DNA from: Limnoperna fortunei
Lineage: Eukaryota; Mollusca; Bivalvia; Mytilida; Modiolidae
DNA: 64,000 nt
Direction of reading: 5' to 3'
Assembly: GCA_944474755.1 (NCBI GenBank)
Contig: OX104117.1
Span: 79,894,926 to 79,958,925 of the forward strand
Part shown: positions 1 through 13,600 of the stretch, piece by piece
Layout of the letters: every line of letters starts with the position of its first letter
Position numbering within the stretch: position 1 is the first letter of the stretch
Notes under the pieces: generated by a model
The model's database searches: none
What the model was told of the DNA's origin: nothing
The model's input: only the letters and a program-made list of their open reading frames with translations
Position numbers and translations under genes: made by a program

Positions 1-2163
1 GGTAGGATGACAATATTTGGTGTATAGGTTGCTGATGACTAGTACATGACTGTCTGGTAGGTGTCACCTGACCTTGACCTCAATTTCACGGTCCAGCGAC
101 TACCTTAAAGTTTTTGGGTTACGACAGTTCCTCTGTAACTACACATGATAGGATGACAATATTTGGTGTATAGGTTGCTGATGACTAGTACATGACTGTC
201 TGGTAGGTGTCACCTGACCTTGACCTCAATTTTACGGTCCAGCTACTACGTTAACGTTTTGGGGTTATGACAGTTCCTCTGTAACTATGCATGGTAGGAT
301 GACAATATTAGGTGTATAGGTTGCTGATGACTAGTACATGACTGTCTGGTAGGTGTCACCTGACCTTGACCTCAATTTCACGGTCCAGCGACTACGTTAA
401 AGTTTTTGGGTTACGACAGTTCCTCTGTAACTATGCATGGTAGGATGACAATATTAGGTGTATAGGTTGCTGATGACTAGTACATGACTGTCTGGTAGGT
501 GTCACCTGACCTTGACCTCAATTTCACGGTCCAGCGACTGCGTTAAAGTTTTTGGGTTACGATAGTTCCTCTGTAACTACGCATGGTAGGATGACAATAT
601 TTCGTATATAGGTTGCTGATTAATAGTACATGACTGTCTGGTAGGTTCCACCTGACCTTGACCTCAATTTCATGGTCCAGTGACTATGTTAAAGTTTTTG
701 GGTTACGGCTGTTCCCCTGTAACTATGCAGGGTATGGTGACAATATTTTGTATACAGGCCGCTGCTGATATTTAATGCTATTTAAGTAATGCTTATGACG
801 AAATTTATTTTCGTTACTGATGCGGAATGCAGGCGAGACGTTTTTCTGTGTCCACACTTGTTAGTTTCTTTAGCAGCTTGGGCGTTTAATTATTACTTTT
901 TTTATATTTTGTAAACACATGGTTTTTGTTTAAAATAAAGAAGTCATAAATGCACATGGTTGCCTTTGAATGTCATTATACACACATCAAGCAGTTAAAT
1001 GTTTATCAGAACATTTACCGTAATACCATACATTTGTATATTTTACAATATTTAACAACTAAATTTTTTACTCGCTGTCCCTATTGAAGTCTTACAGACA
1101 CACATGATTGTGACTTCAGCTTAGGAGGTAGGGGTAAAAAAATTAGTGTCTTATGATAGGTCAGTTATAGCAAAATCAATCAAATTTAATCATTAAATTT
1201 AACAAATATAAAAGAACAAGTGTGGACACAGAAAAACGTCTCGCCTGCATTCCGCATCAGTAACGAAAATAAATTTCGTCATAAGCATTACGTAATAAAT
1301 AGCATTAAATATCAGCAGCGGCCTGTATACAAAATATTGTCACCATACCCTGCATAGTTACAGGGGAACAGCCGTAACCCAAAAACTTTAACGTAGTCAC
1401 TGGACCGTGAAATTGAGGTCAAGGTCAGGTGGAACCTACCAGACAGTCATGTACTATTAATCAGCAACCTATACACCAAATATTGTCATCCTACCATGCG
1501 TAGTTACAGAGGAACTGTCGTAACCCCAAAACTTTAACGTAGTCGCTGGACTGTGAAATTGAGGTCAAAGTCAGGTGACACCTACCAGACAGTCATGTAC
1601 TAGTCATCAGCAACCTATACACCAAATATTGTCATCCTACCATGCATAGTTACAGAGGAACTGTCGTAACCCCAAAACTTTAACGTAGTCGCTGGACCGT
1701 GAAATTGAGGTCAAGGTCAGGTGACACCTACCAGACAGTCATGTACTAGTCATCAGCAACCTATACACCAAATATTGTCATCCTACCATGCCTAGTTACA
1801 GAGGAACTGTCGTAACCCAAAAACTTTAACGTAGTCGCTGGACCGTGAAATTGAGGTCAAGGTCAGGTGACACCTACCAGACAGTCATGTACTAGTCATC
1901 AGCAACCTATACACCAAATATTGTCATCCTACCATGCCTAGTTACAGAGGAACTGTCGTAACCCAAAAACTTTAACGTAGTCGCTGGACCGTGAAATTGA
2001 GGTCAAGGTCAGGTGACACCTACCAGACAGTCATGTACTAGTCATCAGCAACCTATACACCAAATATTGTCATCCTACCATGCATAGTTACAGAGGAACT
2101 GTCGTAACCCAAAAACTTTAACGTAGTCACTGGACCGTGAAATTGAGGTCAAGGTCAGGTGAC
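1..2163. repeat. Large fold-back element with tandem-repeat arms
   Basis: The left arm (1 to about 860) holds about five tandem units of roughly 146 bp. The same units return in reverse complement from about 1219 to 2163. The inner edges match closely: 801-860 is the reverse complement of about 1219-1281. A non-repeated AT-rich core of about 355 bp lies between. This is the layout of a fold-back or long-TIR non-autonomous DNA element. Its left end may lie outside the window. No transposase is encoded. Confidence 0.85.
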
Positions 2164-2267
2164 AGGTGACTGACTGGCAAGTACTCATCATAAGCTACCT
2201 CTGGACCAAATTTGATGGACCTAGGGCTTGGGCTTACAAAGATATGAAGCAAGATGTCAAGTGTTTA

Positions 2268-2302
<35 letters not shown>
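2268..2302. repeat. (GCC)n microsatellite
   Basis: An uninterrupted GCC/CGC tract of about 11 units just right of the fold-back element. It creates short Arg-rich and Ala-rich open frames that are not genes. Confidence 0.95.
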
Positions 2303-2303
<1 letters not shown>

Positions 2304-2317
2304 ATTCCCATACATAT

Positions 2318-2352
2318 GTCTCGCCTCCAGCGACTTTCGTCGCAGGCGAGAC
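2318..2352. repeat. Short hairpin
   Basis: GTCTCGCCT pairs with AGGCGAGAC (9 bp). After a 3-nt bulge, GCGAC pairs with GTCGC around a 4-nt loop. The AGGCGAGAC word also occurs in the core-proximal arms of the fold-back element at 1-2163, so it may be a remnant of the same family. Confidence 0.7.
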
Positions 2353-2724
2353 AAAAACGTGTAAGATAAGATAAAATAAGATAAGAAAGCTTTATTTTCA
2401 TTTGGCACAAATATAACATATAACACAAGCTCTATAGAGCTTTTAACCAAAAGATCTAAACAACGTTTTTTTCCACATCATATGTCCTCTGGCATGTTAT
2501 CTGCACCAAACCAGTTGGAGTGAAACACCATGTTTTGTGTTGTGGATTATGCAATTTTTAGACACACAGATGATATTGTACTGGTAAGTCTTATTTATTT
2601 CTTTTATTTATTCAGTTGTATTATAAAGTTTTTCCCATTAAATGTTAAGCACTACTTTTTCTTAAAAAAATAAATATTATTACTAATTGTCATATAGAAT
2701 TCTTTTTCTTTGTTGTTGTTCTAT
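2353..2724. other. AT-rich sequence, no gene seen
   Basis: Between two repeat elements. It contains an imperfect GATAAGATAAAATAAGATAAG run at the left edge and otherwise AT-rich unique sequence without a convincing exon. Confidence 0.5.
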
Positions 2725-3515
2725 ATCATTATGAATGCTAGTCACTTCGATACCTGGTCACTTCGGTACTCGGTACTGGACAGTTCAGTACTAGGTGTTG
2801 GTCATTTCTGTACTGAGAAGATTTAGTTATATTTGTCATTAGTATTAATGAAATTTGAGGATTAACGTGTGTGTAGTTATTTCTTCTTCTATATTTAGTC
2901 TTCTTGTCAAAAATGAAACAAAGAATTCACCGTTTATATACGATTTATTAGTAGAAATGAATCTTAATATATTTAAATATAAACATCTTTTCTACACTCA
3001 CTCAGGATACACAGAAACTTGCTCATCAGTTGTGGTTTGAATTGATTGGGGTTGTCCCATTATTTATGCCTCCTCTTATCGTGGAATATATTTTTGTAAT
3101 ATTTCTCAAAATAATTTTAGCTTGAAATTACTAATTTATTTCTTTGTTGTCGCGACAAAAGAGATTTATGATTAAAAGAAATTAGTTTTGTTAATTAACT
3201 TCAATAAATGATGATCTTACAACAAAACCAATCATTAAACATAAATGTCATTTATTAGTTCATTATAAATAGTAAAACTGGTAAACATTTGTATCAAAAC
3301 AAATTTAGTTATTCATACTTTGTATACACAACTCATTTTCTTCTTTAATTGACAAAACACATGAACAATTACTTCAAAGTACAGAAAATTAAACAGGTAC
3401 CAAAGTGACCAGTACCGAGTACCAAAGTGTCCAGTACCTAGTACAGAAGTGACTAATTAAGTCAGTACCGAAGTCACCAGGTACCGAAGTGACCAGATAC
3501 CATCAATATTCATTA
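2725..3515. repeat. MITE-like element with GGTCACTTCGGTACT inverted ends
   Basis: 2740-2815 carries repeated GGTCACTTCGGTAC-type words. 3390-3510 carries the same words in reverse complement. The roughly 570-bp interior is AT-rich and non-coding. Exact ends and target duplication were not resolved. Confidence 0.65.
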
Positions 3516-4601
3516 TTATGTTGGTGTCTGCAAGTTCAGTCTGTATGATTGTCCAGCTATGGAAGCTACTCCAAAGAAGAAATAACACCTTCAACACTTC
3601 TTAAGCTTTTGGACTTTTGGTGACACCAAAGACAGTCTAAAGACTTAATAAGGGACAATATTCACTGTACTTAATGTTGTGCTTTTGTGCTTTGTTTTTC
3701 TACTATAGTGCATATATGATATATTTATGAATAGTGCTTCAAATTCATGTATAATATTTTAGTGCTGTTATATAAATCTCAATAAAGAGCATAAACTTGT
3801 GTTGTCGTTAAACTTCCATTGTTATTAATTTAACATCACATGTTAACTAAGAGCACAATTTTTTTAATAAATTCTAAATCAAAAGCATACATATACATCA
3901 AAATGTTGAAATAATCTCTTTAACAAAAATAAAACATTTTAAAAGCAAGTTTGGGACCAATTGACTGGGGACAAATTGGAATTGGGACCAATTGACTGGG
4001 GACAAATTGGAATTGGGACCAATATCACTCAAGTTGGAACCAATTGACTTGTATCCTAATGAACGGTATGCAAACACAACAGTTACTACCCCCGGTATAG
4101 AATAGAATATGTTATATATGAAAGTTTTATTTTTTCAACAGGAAACAAGAAAGAGAATAGACTGCGTCTTGTAACAGGTAAATTAGTATCAGTTAACTAA
4201 GTCAAAAATCAAAATATACTCCTCAGACACTCAGTCAGTTATTATATTTTCAATTTTAACAAATTTCTCGTCTGATTTCACTGTTTTAAGATGATTTCGT
4301 GACTAATGTGATTATTTCAATAAAATCTATACCTTGTCTATTTCTAGAAAATGTTATTACTTCTATAAAATCTGTATCGATGCCTAGTTTCTAGAAAATT
4401 GCTTTCTGCTACGAAATAACACAGTTATTACCCTTTTTACCTACTGGTACCTAATATTTCTCGCTTAGCTGATAGTATAAAATATTGTGGTTAACAGAAA
4501 ACGACAAATTCGACAACCTCCATGCGGGATATCTCTCGTTTCTTGATTATGAATTCACTTTCGTTTGCGCAGTGAGTTGCGCGATCGATGTGTAATAAGG
4601 G
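3516..4601. other. Intergenic, with a 33-bp tandem duplication
   Basis: No gene seen. At about 3952-4020 a 33-bp segment containing ACCAATTGACTGGGG is present twice in tandem with a partial third copy. The last 100 bp before 4602 form the upstream region of the MCRIP gene; no TATA box is evident there. Confidence 0.5.
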
Positions 4602-7600
4602 ATGTATGCACTGTCAAGAGGACCAAGTAAAATAGTTTCAAGTACTCGGAGAGGTGGGTAATATTTTTGCTTTCTGCGCCTTATTCCCAAACAGATTTTG
4701 TCGCGATATATGTCATTTTAAAGAAAAAATTCCGTAGAATCGATTTATCGCAATCTTTTTATCGTTCCAGGTCCTCCGAAAGCGCTAGACAACCTTGAAT
4801 TAAAGGACACAGAAAAAATTGTGGAAGGGTCTGATGCTCTTACTATGAGGTATACAATTTTGTATATGTGATGTATTACTTCATTTTTAATTTACAGTGT
4901 ATTTTGAAGCGATTGTCATAGCGGCATTGCTTTGTTTACAACGAGCACGTGTTGATACAAGATAAAGTTTCCAAGTCGCAGTAAGAAGATTAATGCAACC
5001 CCCAGGTCAATGTCATTTCTTATTTATGCAACACATCATTTATGACATTAATTTGCAAAGTGATGCCAAGATAAAAATACAAAATAAATGAGGCAAAAAT
5101 ATATGATGCAATTAAATAAAAGGGGGAGGGTAATAAATAGAACAACACAATTCAGTATATTCAGCCAAAAACTCAGTAGAGCTACTGTTAACTGCTGTAT
5201 TTGTACCTGTATATGCCAAATTCAAATAAAGTTTGACTTGATTGCTGGCTATTGTCTTGAATTGGAGACATGAACTGAAGTGGCATTAAACACCATTCAA
5301 ACAAACTGACCTCCTCACACCATTTCATGGGTGCATCTGCCAGTTATATGTTGGGCTGTTTCTGTTTCAATTCCTCAAAAGTAGCTCACTATTGAGCATT
5401 AACAGGCCTGTCAACTTTTAAAAATCTCCATGGGGGTTTTTTATGCGCCAAAAAAAAAATTGCGCGCGAAAGTCTTTTCTTTTACAGATACATGTTCATT
5501 ATTGTACAGCCAGCTGTGAAGGGATAAATATTTAACATTGAAATCTTTATTACATAATTTACAATATGCATGTGAGTCACCCTGATGGGATTTACTCAGC
5601 CACGTACTGTACTTAGAATCGTTCAACCATTTCTCTAGAAAACGGCACGAGGACCGTTTTTTCTTACTCGGAGGAGTGACAACCATGCTTAATTGAACTC
5701 ATCTAAAACTGATGATATTTTGTGAAATGCCCATATATATATACGAAACAGAAAAAATGAATACATTTCACGGTATCAAAACAGCATCCAAGCAGACATC
5801 TTTAAACCCGTTCGCCCATTCAAGTTTTTTTCATTAACCTTTTTGATCTTTTTGATTGAGTAATTAAAAACCCCAATTAAGAATGTAGTTAATAATGGTT
5901 AAAATTAATTATTTTTTACCAAAGACTAATAAAATTACCGTAATCCCATTACGACAACAACACCCAAGCTCCGAATTTCAATTTAACTAATCATCCTATT
6001 AGGAACAAATTACTCATAATTATGTATCACTCGACTTTTGTATACAACAAGAAAAACAATACGCCACCAGGTCAATTGGTCTTTAGATGAAGCGTAAAAT
6101 TAGCCGACATCGTTATGAAACGAATAATTTGATTGGATGTTGTGGACAGTTGCTTCCCATGGTTGAAAATCGTGATTTTCCAAATTTTATCGGTAGGCAT
6201 TGTTCAAAATCGGGTTTTTTATCCATTTTAGAAACCCTGTATCGGGTTTCGGGTCAAGACCCGAAAATCGGGAAAACCCGCGAAAATCGGGAAAGTTGAC
6301 AGGCCTGCATTAATCTTTGAGTGGGGGGGGGGGGAGTGTGCTGATGTTAATCGCGCTGAGCAGATATAGGATTCAAAATTAATAGTTCTGATTTAAATTG
6401 AGATAAGGATTTCGCTGTAACACACTGATCTGCCAAAGAGTTCCAGTCTTTAATTGTTCTCGGTACAAATGAATTTTTATACCCCCGCTCGACAGAGTCG
6501 GGGGTATATAGTGGTCCTCATGTCCGTCCGTTCGTCCGTCCACATTTGGTTTCCGGATGATAATTCAAAAAGTTTACATCCGATTTGAATGAAACTTTGG
6601 GATATTGTTATATATCAGGTTGGTAAGAAGCCTATCGATTTTGGGGAAAATCCGTCAAATTTCACAGTCCACGAAAAACGTTAGAAATTTTAACAAAAAA
6701 GTTGTTTCCGGACAATAACTCAAAAAGTTTACATCCGATTTGAATGAAACTTTGGGATACTATCATATATCAGGTTGGTAAGAAGCCTTTTGATTTTGGG
6801 GGAAATCCGTCAAATTTCAAGGTCACAGTCCACGAAAAACGTTAGAAATTTTAACAAAAAAGTTTTTTCCGGACAATAACTAAAACAGTTTGCATCTGAT
6901 TTGAATGAAACTTTGGGATATTGTTATATATCAGGTTGGTAAAAAGCCTTTTGATTTTGGGGGAAATCCGTCAAATTTCAAGGTCGCAGTCCATGAAAAA
7001 CGTTAGAAATTTTTACAAAAAAGTTTTTTCCGCATGATAACTCAAACAGTTTGCATGTGATTTGAATGAAACTTTGGGATATTGTTATATATCAGGTTGG
7101 TAAGAAGCCTATCGATTGTGGGGGAAATCCGTCAAATTTCAAGGTCACAGTCTACGAAAAACATTAGAAATTTTAACAAAAAAGTTGTTTCCGGACAATA
7201 ACTCAAAAAGTTTGCATCCGCTTTTAATGAAAGTGTAAAATATTGTTATATATTTTGTTGGTAAGAAGCCTATTGATTTTGGTGGAAATCCATCAAATTT
7301 CAAGGTCACAGTCCTTGAAAAACTTGAGAAATTTTCACAAAAGCGGGGATATCAGCGATCGCTAGATCGACTTTGTCTAGTTAAAAATATCAGTGTTACA
7401 ATGTATATAATTCAATGCTTTTGAGTTTGATTTCCTTTGTTTACGTGGGTTTAGATATAAATCCAGGTCATGGTTTCATTTTTTAACTGATAATTTCACA
7501 ACTGCGGATTTTTCTATTATTTATTGCGAGCATCGCAGATTCAAGCTATACAGTTACATGAGCATGTGTAAAAAAGTCATGTGATCCATATGAATAAATC

Positions 7601-10600
7601 CATTTCAGGTGGAAGCTGAGCTAACCGAGGAAATATTGTAGACCACGTGTTGTAGACAATATGAAAGTGGACTAAAATAATTTTGACATCGAATAAATTA
7701 ATGTTTTTATTTTCTAAATAAATTTTTTGCAATCTGAAATGCTATATTTTAAATTGACCGTTTTGCAGGGATGATTTCAGACTTTTTCAAATAGGTTCCC
7801 CCAACACTTAAAATTGGGAAATTTGGTACATAAAAGCAGTGAATAGGGGAAAACATAATTTTGCATTATTAAAAGTTAAAACTTGTGGAAATCCTTGTTT
7901 AATACTTATTTTATGCCACTAAATTAGTAATATGTTCAACTTCTCGACAGCTTTGTAAAGATTATCATGGAGTTATACTAGTAAGACTGACAAAAGAACA
8001 ACTTGGCCATAATATTACTTGAATTCACTCACTGTAACAATAAGTCTAAAAGGCATAGAATGAGTTATCCCATGAAATTTAACTTAAACCCAAAACTTTT
8101 AAGTATCAGATGTATCAAATTGAAAAATTGAATATTCATATTATATCCTGTATGGCTGTAACTATACAAACATAATAACTGTGAACAAATCTTTGCTTAT
8201 TGTAGATATAGGGGTTAGAGTTGATATGTTATGGGGAAATATATATATACGAATACATACATACATGTACAACAAACATGCAAATGGTCTACATGTTGTA
8301 AATGTGTATTCAGTGTTCAATGGGCCTAACAGAAGCCAGGTGTTCTGCCTTAATTATCAAGGCTTGGCAATATTATTGCAAGTTCTCCTAGGTACTCTGG
8401 ATAAAAACTAAACACAATGGTTTTATTTAAAAAAATTTCGGAAAGTGAAACACAACACCATTAGATAACAAACAATTTATATTATCTACATTTACATATA
8501 TATTCAAAGTTAATTTAAGAGAAGATTGATTGAATGGTTGGTTAATATGTTAAAGGAAGAGATTAGAGGGGCACTGGAATTCTTTGTACCCTGTGTTGTA
8601 ATAGTATATTAGATATGCATTGTTTATTTGTTAATTACCTGCTATGGAACTTTGAAAGGTGTAAATGAACTGCCAATAACTAATATAAATTAAAATTGTT
8701 TATTTATATGAAAATTAGACTGGGCTGGGCTCTCAAAGAGATTTTAAGTAGGTGAATTGATTGACTGAAGTAAGTGGCACTTTTAAGATGTCTTTAACCT
8801 GATATTTTCAAATGATTGCTGATGGTGAGATCAAATTGATGATTAATTTTTTGCTGCATATTTGTTTATGGTTTCAGCACATTTTCTGCAATATTCATGG
8901 TGATTTTTTAATGAGGGAGTAAAGCTTTGTACAGGGTGAAAACTCCTGTCCTTCAGTAGAACACCTGGCAATCCTTGTCAAGGTTGGACTTGGGTCACCC
9001 TGCCTGCAGTGAGACTCAAACTCAGCCAGTGTTGACAGGCACATGATCAGTAGAAGGGGACTAACGACCTTTAACCTTAACCAATCTGCCACTTAGGTTC
9101 CACTGCAAATAATTAGAATGGCGTTTAATTAGTTTTTAAGCAGTGTTCTAAATTGTTGTTTAATTCTTGCTGTACTGATTTTATACACACTTGTAACTAG
9201 TACAAATAAATTGTAATCAAGTAATATCACATATTATGTGTTAATCTAAAGCAAGTGTCAACTCAAATCAGTGTGCTACAGTTGAACATGTACTTTTGAA
9301 TTTGTCTGTAATTTTTTCAGATTTTAATTAAAAATAAATCAGTTACCAAAAACATGTTTTAAAACAATTTTAATTGTGATGCTTAAAAATGGGTTCTAAT
9401 TATGCATACAACACTAATTTTAATTATTTGCATATGTACATCAGTTTTGAGAATTAATGCATGCAGGCTTGAAGTTACTGATTTTATCTATCAGTAATAT
9501 AATTGGTGCATTTATCATAAAAGTATGTAAAAGTTGAAAAATTGAAAAATGTGTAATATAGACAGGTTTTTTCAATTATCCCCCTTTGTTAAGATAGCCG
9601 CCGCTGAAGATCGTCATTATCGCGGCCGCCATTACATTCATGAAAGATGACATTTCTCAGTGGGATTACATTCATGTTTACAAATAATGTAGATATTAAC
9701 TAAATGACCATAAAGTCTCCATAACAGGCGACTTTCATTTGCATACTAATTAAAAGGTTAATAATTATAATTTATTAATGTGTTTTTTTTCCCATTTTTA
9801 AACTTCTGTCTTATGCACTTGTAATACAAATTGAGCTTGTCATCCCCATTTTGCATCCTGCAAGAACTGTGTTCTACCAATATTACAATTTTGGTTGTTT
9901 TATTTTGAACTATTTAAAATTAAATATAGTAATAATAAAAAACCTAGAAATTCAACCATATTTAATCCTGTATTAAGACAAAACGTAAATTAGCTAATGC
10001 AAAATCGAAATGTTTTAAAGAAGAAACGGGCACTGTTCCACTTAATATTTTATAAACTTTCAGTCTTATAGGTCTTTCTACATGTACATTAACACTGGCG
10101 ATTGTTTGGCGCGATATCTTCATTCGAAAGTTTCGGTTTGCATTTAGCACGAGACATTTAGTAACAGAACGAATATTTAACTTTAACTTTACGGGGGGGG
10201 GGGTCAATTGTAAACCCCCTATCTGCGATGGCCTCGTCGCCAGGTAGTAGATAATTTAAAAACACACTATTTCAGCAATATATTTGTCACTTTCGCGTCC
10301 CTCAAGTGCTTTGGGAAATGTCCATGGATACTACAGTGTACTATTCTTCAATATATTTCGCGGTAATGTGCGATTTGTATTTGATAAACGTTTTGCCTCT
10401 AGTTTTCTAGTTGGAAGGTCTTGGAATGATAATTTCTGCACAATCTATGATAACATAAGTTCTGGGATAATTCTCTCTACAAGATTTAAGGCAACAAAAT
10501 CGAATTGTTTCACGCAGTAACCATGTAAGTTCGTCGATTTCTGTGCAAGTACAGATGCATCCAAGAGATTAAGATTTTACTGGCTGAATACCAACCCTAC

Positions 10601-13600
10601 GGGCTAAATTATAAAATAACAAGTACAGTCCTAGTCGCACAAAAGCTAAAGTATTTCATCATCTACATCCATCTGAAACGAATGTCACAGCCTCTGTTAA
10701 AGGGAGAAACAAATCTTTTGTCACCCCTGTGTACATGAGCGAGTCACTTTCAGTTTGTATGCTTGCCAAGTGCAGTCATTACGCCCGTTTCTGTTTTAAT
10801 CTGAACTCCCTTTTCGGCCGTTAACTAGTGTGGAATTAGTCTGCACTGACAAACAACTTGTTTTTTGTTGATTTTGACAAACTATTCCCACGGGTAGTCT
10901 CGCGTACGTTTTCTGGGCAGCCAAGTACATGTATTTATTTCGAAGTCTTATGTCATGTCAATTTCCATAAAGGAACATGCTTCCTTTTAGTCCGAAAATG
11001 CTCTGCCATCCAACGCTTTTTTAGACTTTGATGGTCCACACTCCCATAACAGTCTAAAAAAGCATTGGACGGCAGAGGATTCTCGGACTACATGTTTTTG
11101 TTCATGTAAATCACACAAATATAGCTTCCATTCGTTTAATTTATGACGATTTTGTGTTCAACTATTAACGGCACAAGAATCACCACCACCATCCTGTTAA
11201 TTTTTCTGAACTAGCTATTTTAAAAACAAAAATAGATATACGTTTACGTGCGTTTGTTATTGATAATCATTATAGCACGAGCAATTTATTCATGAATACT
11301 ATGGCTGACGCACCACGTGACTCATTAATGGCAGCGCACATGCAGCGAGCGATAAGCGATTGATAAACCTGTCTATAATGCAGGATGTTTGTACTATTTG
11401 AAATCTTATTAAAAGAAAATGTCATCAGCATGTATAGGTTGTGTAAATCAAAGTTCTGTTGCTCACTAAATAATAAAGGTTCTATGAGGTTTACATACAT
11501 GTACATGTACTACTTTCCTGCAGCTCTCCAAAACCAACATTTAATCATCAGCACATGAATGGAAGACGATCTGGTTACCCTAGGCAGCAAACTCCAACGT
11601 CAATACAGGAAGCTTTTCCACAGCACGAAGAAATAGTCAAATTCCTTACCGATGGTAAGTCTTGGTGGCAATCAAAACAGGATAGCCTCTATTATTTGCT
11701 ATCTTTCATCAACCAGTTAAATAACTCGCTGTAGTGATCTATTTTTGACCTGTTAAACAGCTCACTTCATTGCTGTTAAATAACGAACTCGCTTAACGGA
11801 CGGGCCAAATGCAGGAAGTAAAACTGAATTATGGGAAATTTGCAGACGAAACGCATATCCATTCCAGCTTTGATTTTCTAAATTTAAATGTCATGTGACT
11901 TTGTTGAAAACGTAGTCTACAAGAGATAACAGAATATCTTCCCGACTACTGGCATACTCTGCAAATTTCCCATAATTCAGTTTTACTTCCTGCACTTGGC
12001 CCGTCTGTTAAGTGTGTTCTTAAATAACACCCTGAAATTATATGATTCCAAGCACTTAATGAAGTGACAAACTGATATTCTTGAGCAATGTTCACTATTT
12101 CATGTAGGAACAGATTCCATTATTTATCAGAATGGTGAAGATGTAAATGTATTTTACGCATGTTGACGTAAAACTGATCAGAAAGCTCTGGATAGTATTA
12201 ATACTTAGTCGTCTAATGAACAGTTTGTTTGATAGATGTGGATTTATCTTAAAACCAGATAATTCTCTCTGATGCACACTACTTAGCATGCACCATTTAT
12301 GTGGTTTTATTACTATAAATCTGACAAAATTATCTTGTCAGGTGAAAAGCTGCACATTGATTTTTATTTTGTTTGTCAATAAAAATAATGACTGTAGTTT
12401 ACAAGAAATGCCATTCAATGTTTGCTTTATTGATATATTGATGTTTTTTTTTAATTTGATTTCATGTACAGTATAATTGTATACAAGTTATGTATAGTTT
12501 GTGTTAATTGAACACAACAATACCAGAAACAAAGGAAGCTATAATAGATTTATTAATTCTTTATTTCCATGTGTCTGTCTACATAAAATGTACTAGTACC
12601 TTACAGCTGACATTTGTTTCCATTTATTTGTTATGATTTTTGTATAAAAATGTAAGCAAAGTAATTATTTCTAAACTTAATTTAACTGAAACATAATTTT
12701 ATTTGCAGCATGGTATAAAGTTAGCAGTGAATTAGAATCTAAGAAAAATTACAGAGAAGGTATGGAGTTGCTTCCCTTAAGAATAACTTCCTGGTTACAG
12801 GGTTTGAACTTAAGAATTTTGGCTTGGTAGCCCACAACTAAATTTTAAGTAGTCCATCTAAATGGTTCTATACAAAAAAGGTAAACATTCTAGTAGCCCA
12901 CAGCAAATTTAGGGGCCATTGGCCCATGGACGAGTGCTTATTTCAAACCCTGGGTTATTTTATTTATTACATGGCAGAATGATATTAGAATTAAAATAAT
13001 AAAAAATAAAAGGGAAGTGCAAGCAGTCACTAGCATAGTGAGGTTAGTAAGTGCAGGCTGTCATTTTTGGGGTGTGGGCAGGGTTATTGAAGGAATGTGC
13101 TAGCAGTCACTTTCGGAGTGTGAGCAAGGCAAGTTTGATAATTACAGACAGTCACGTCGGATTTCAGACCATAAAATATATGTACAACAGGTTGTCTTGT
13201 TTTTGCCATTTAAACAAATTAGTTAATTAAATGTTAAAGGTGAAAAAATCACTTATCATTAAACCTCAATTAATGAATCAATTTGTAACATGTTTCTATT
13301 ACTTTCAGGTGGCCCAATTGTTTATAGAGATAAAGACCCAAATAATCCAGTACTAAGAAGTAAGTTATGCGAGCTCACTTAAGACAGTCTTAGGACATTG
13401 GCTAGTATCTTTTCCTTTTTTACCAGGCATAACATCTAGAATCAAATAAAAATGTGTTATTGCTCCCTATGTAGAGTTAAAATACACAATATTTGAATTG
13501 CAATAAATTAATAAGTTTATTCTTTTATTTTTAAAACATAATAAGTAATACTTTGTTAGTTGTCTTGAATTTTTTTGGTCGGGTTGCATGAAGTTCAAAC

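Noticed and set aside
9592..9640. GC-rich patch as a possible exon or CpG island promoter
   Set aside because: Short GCCGCC-type patch without splice sites or an open frame of note.
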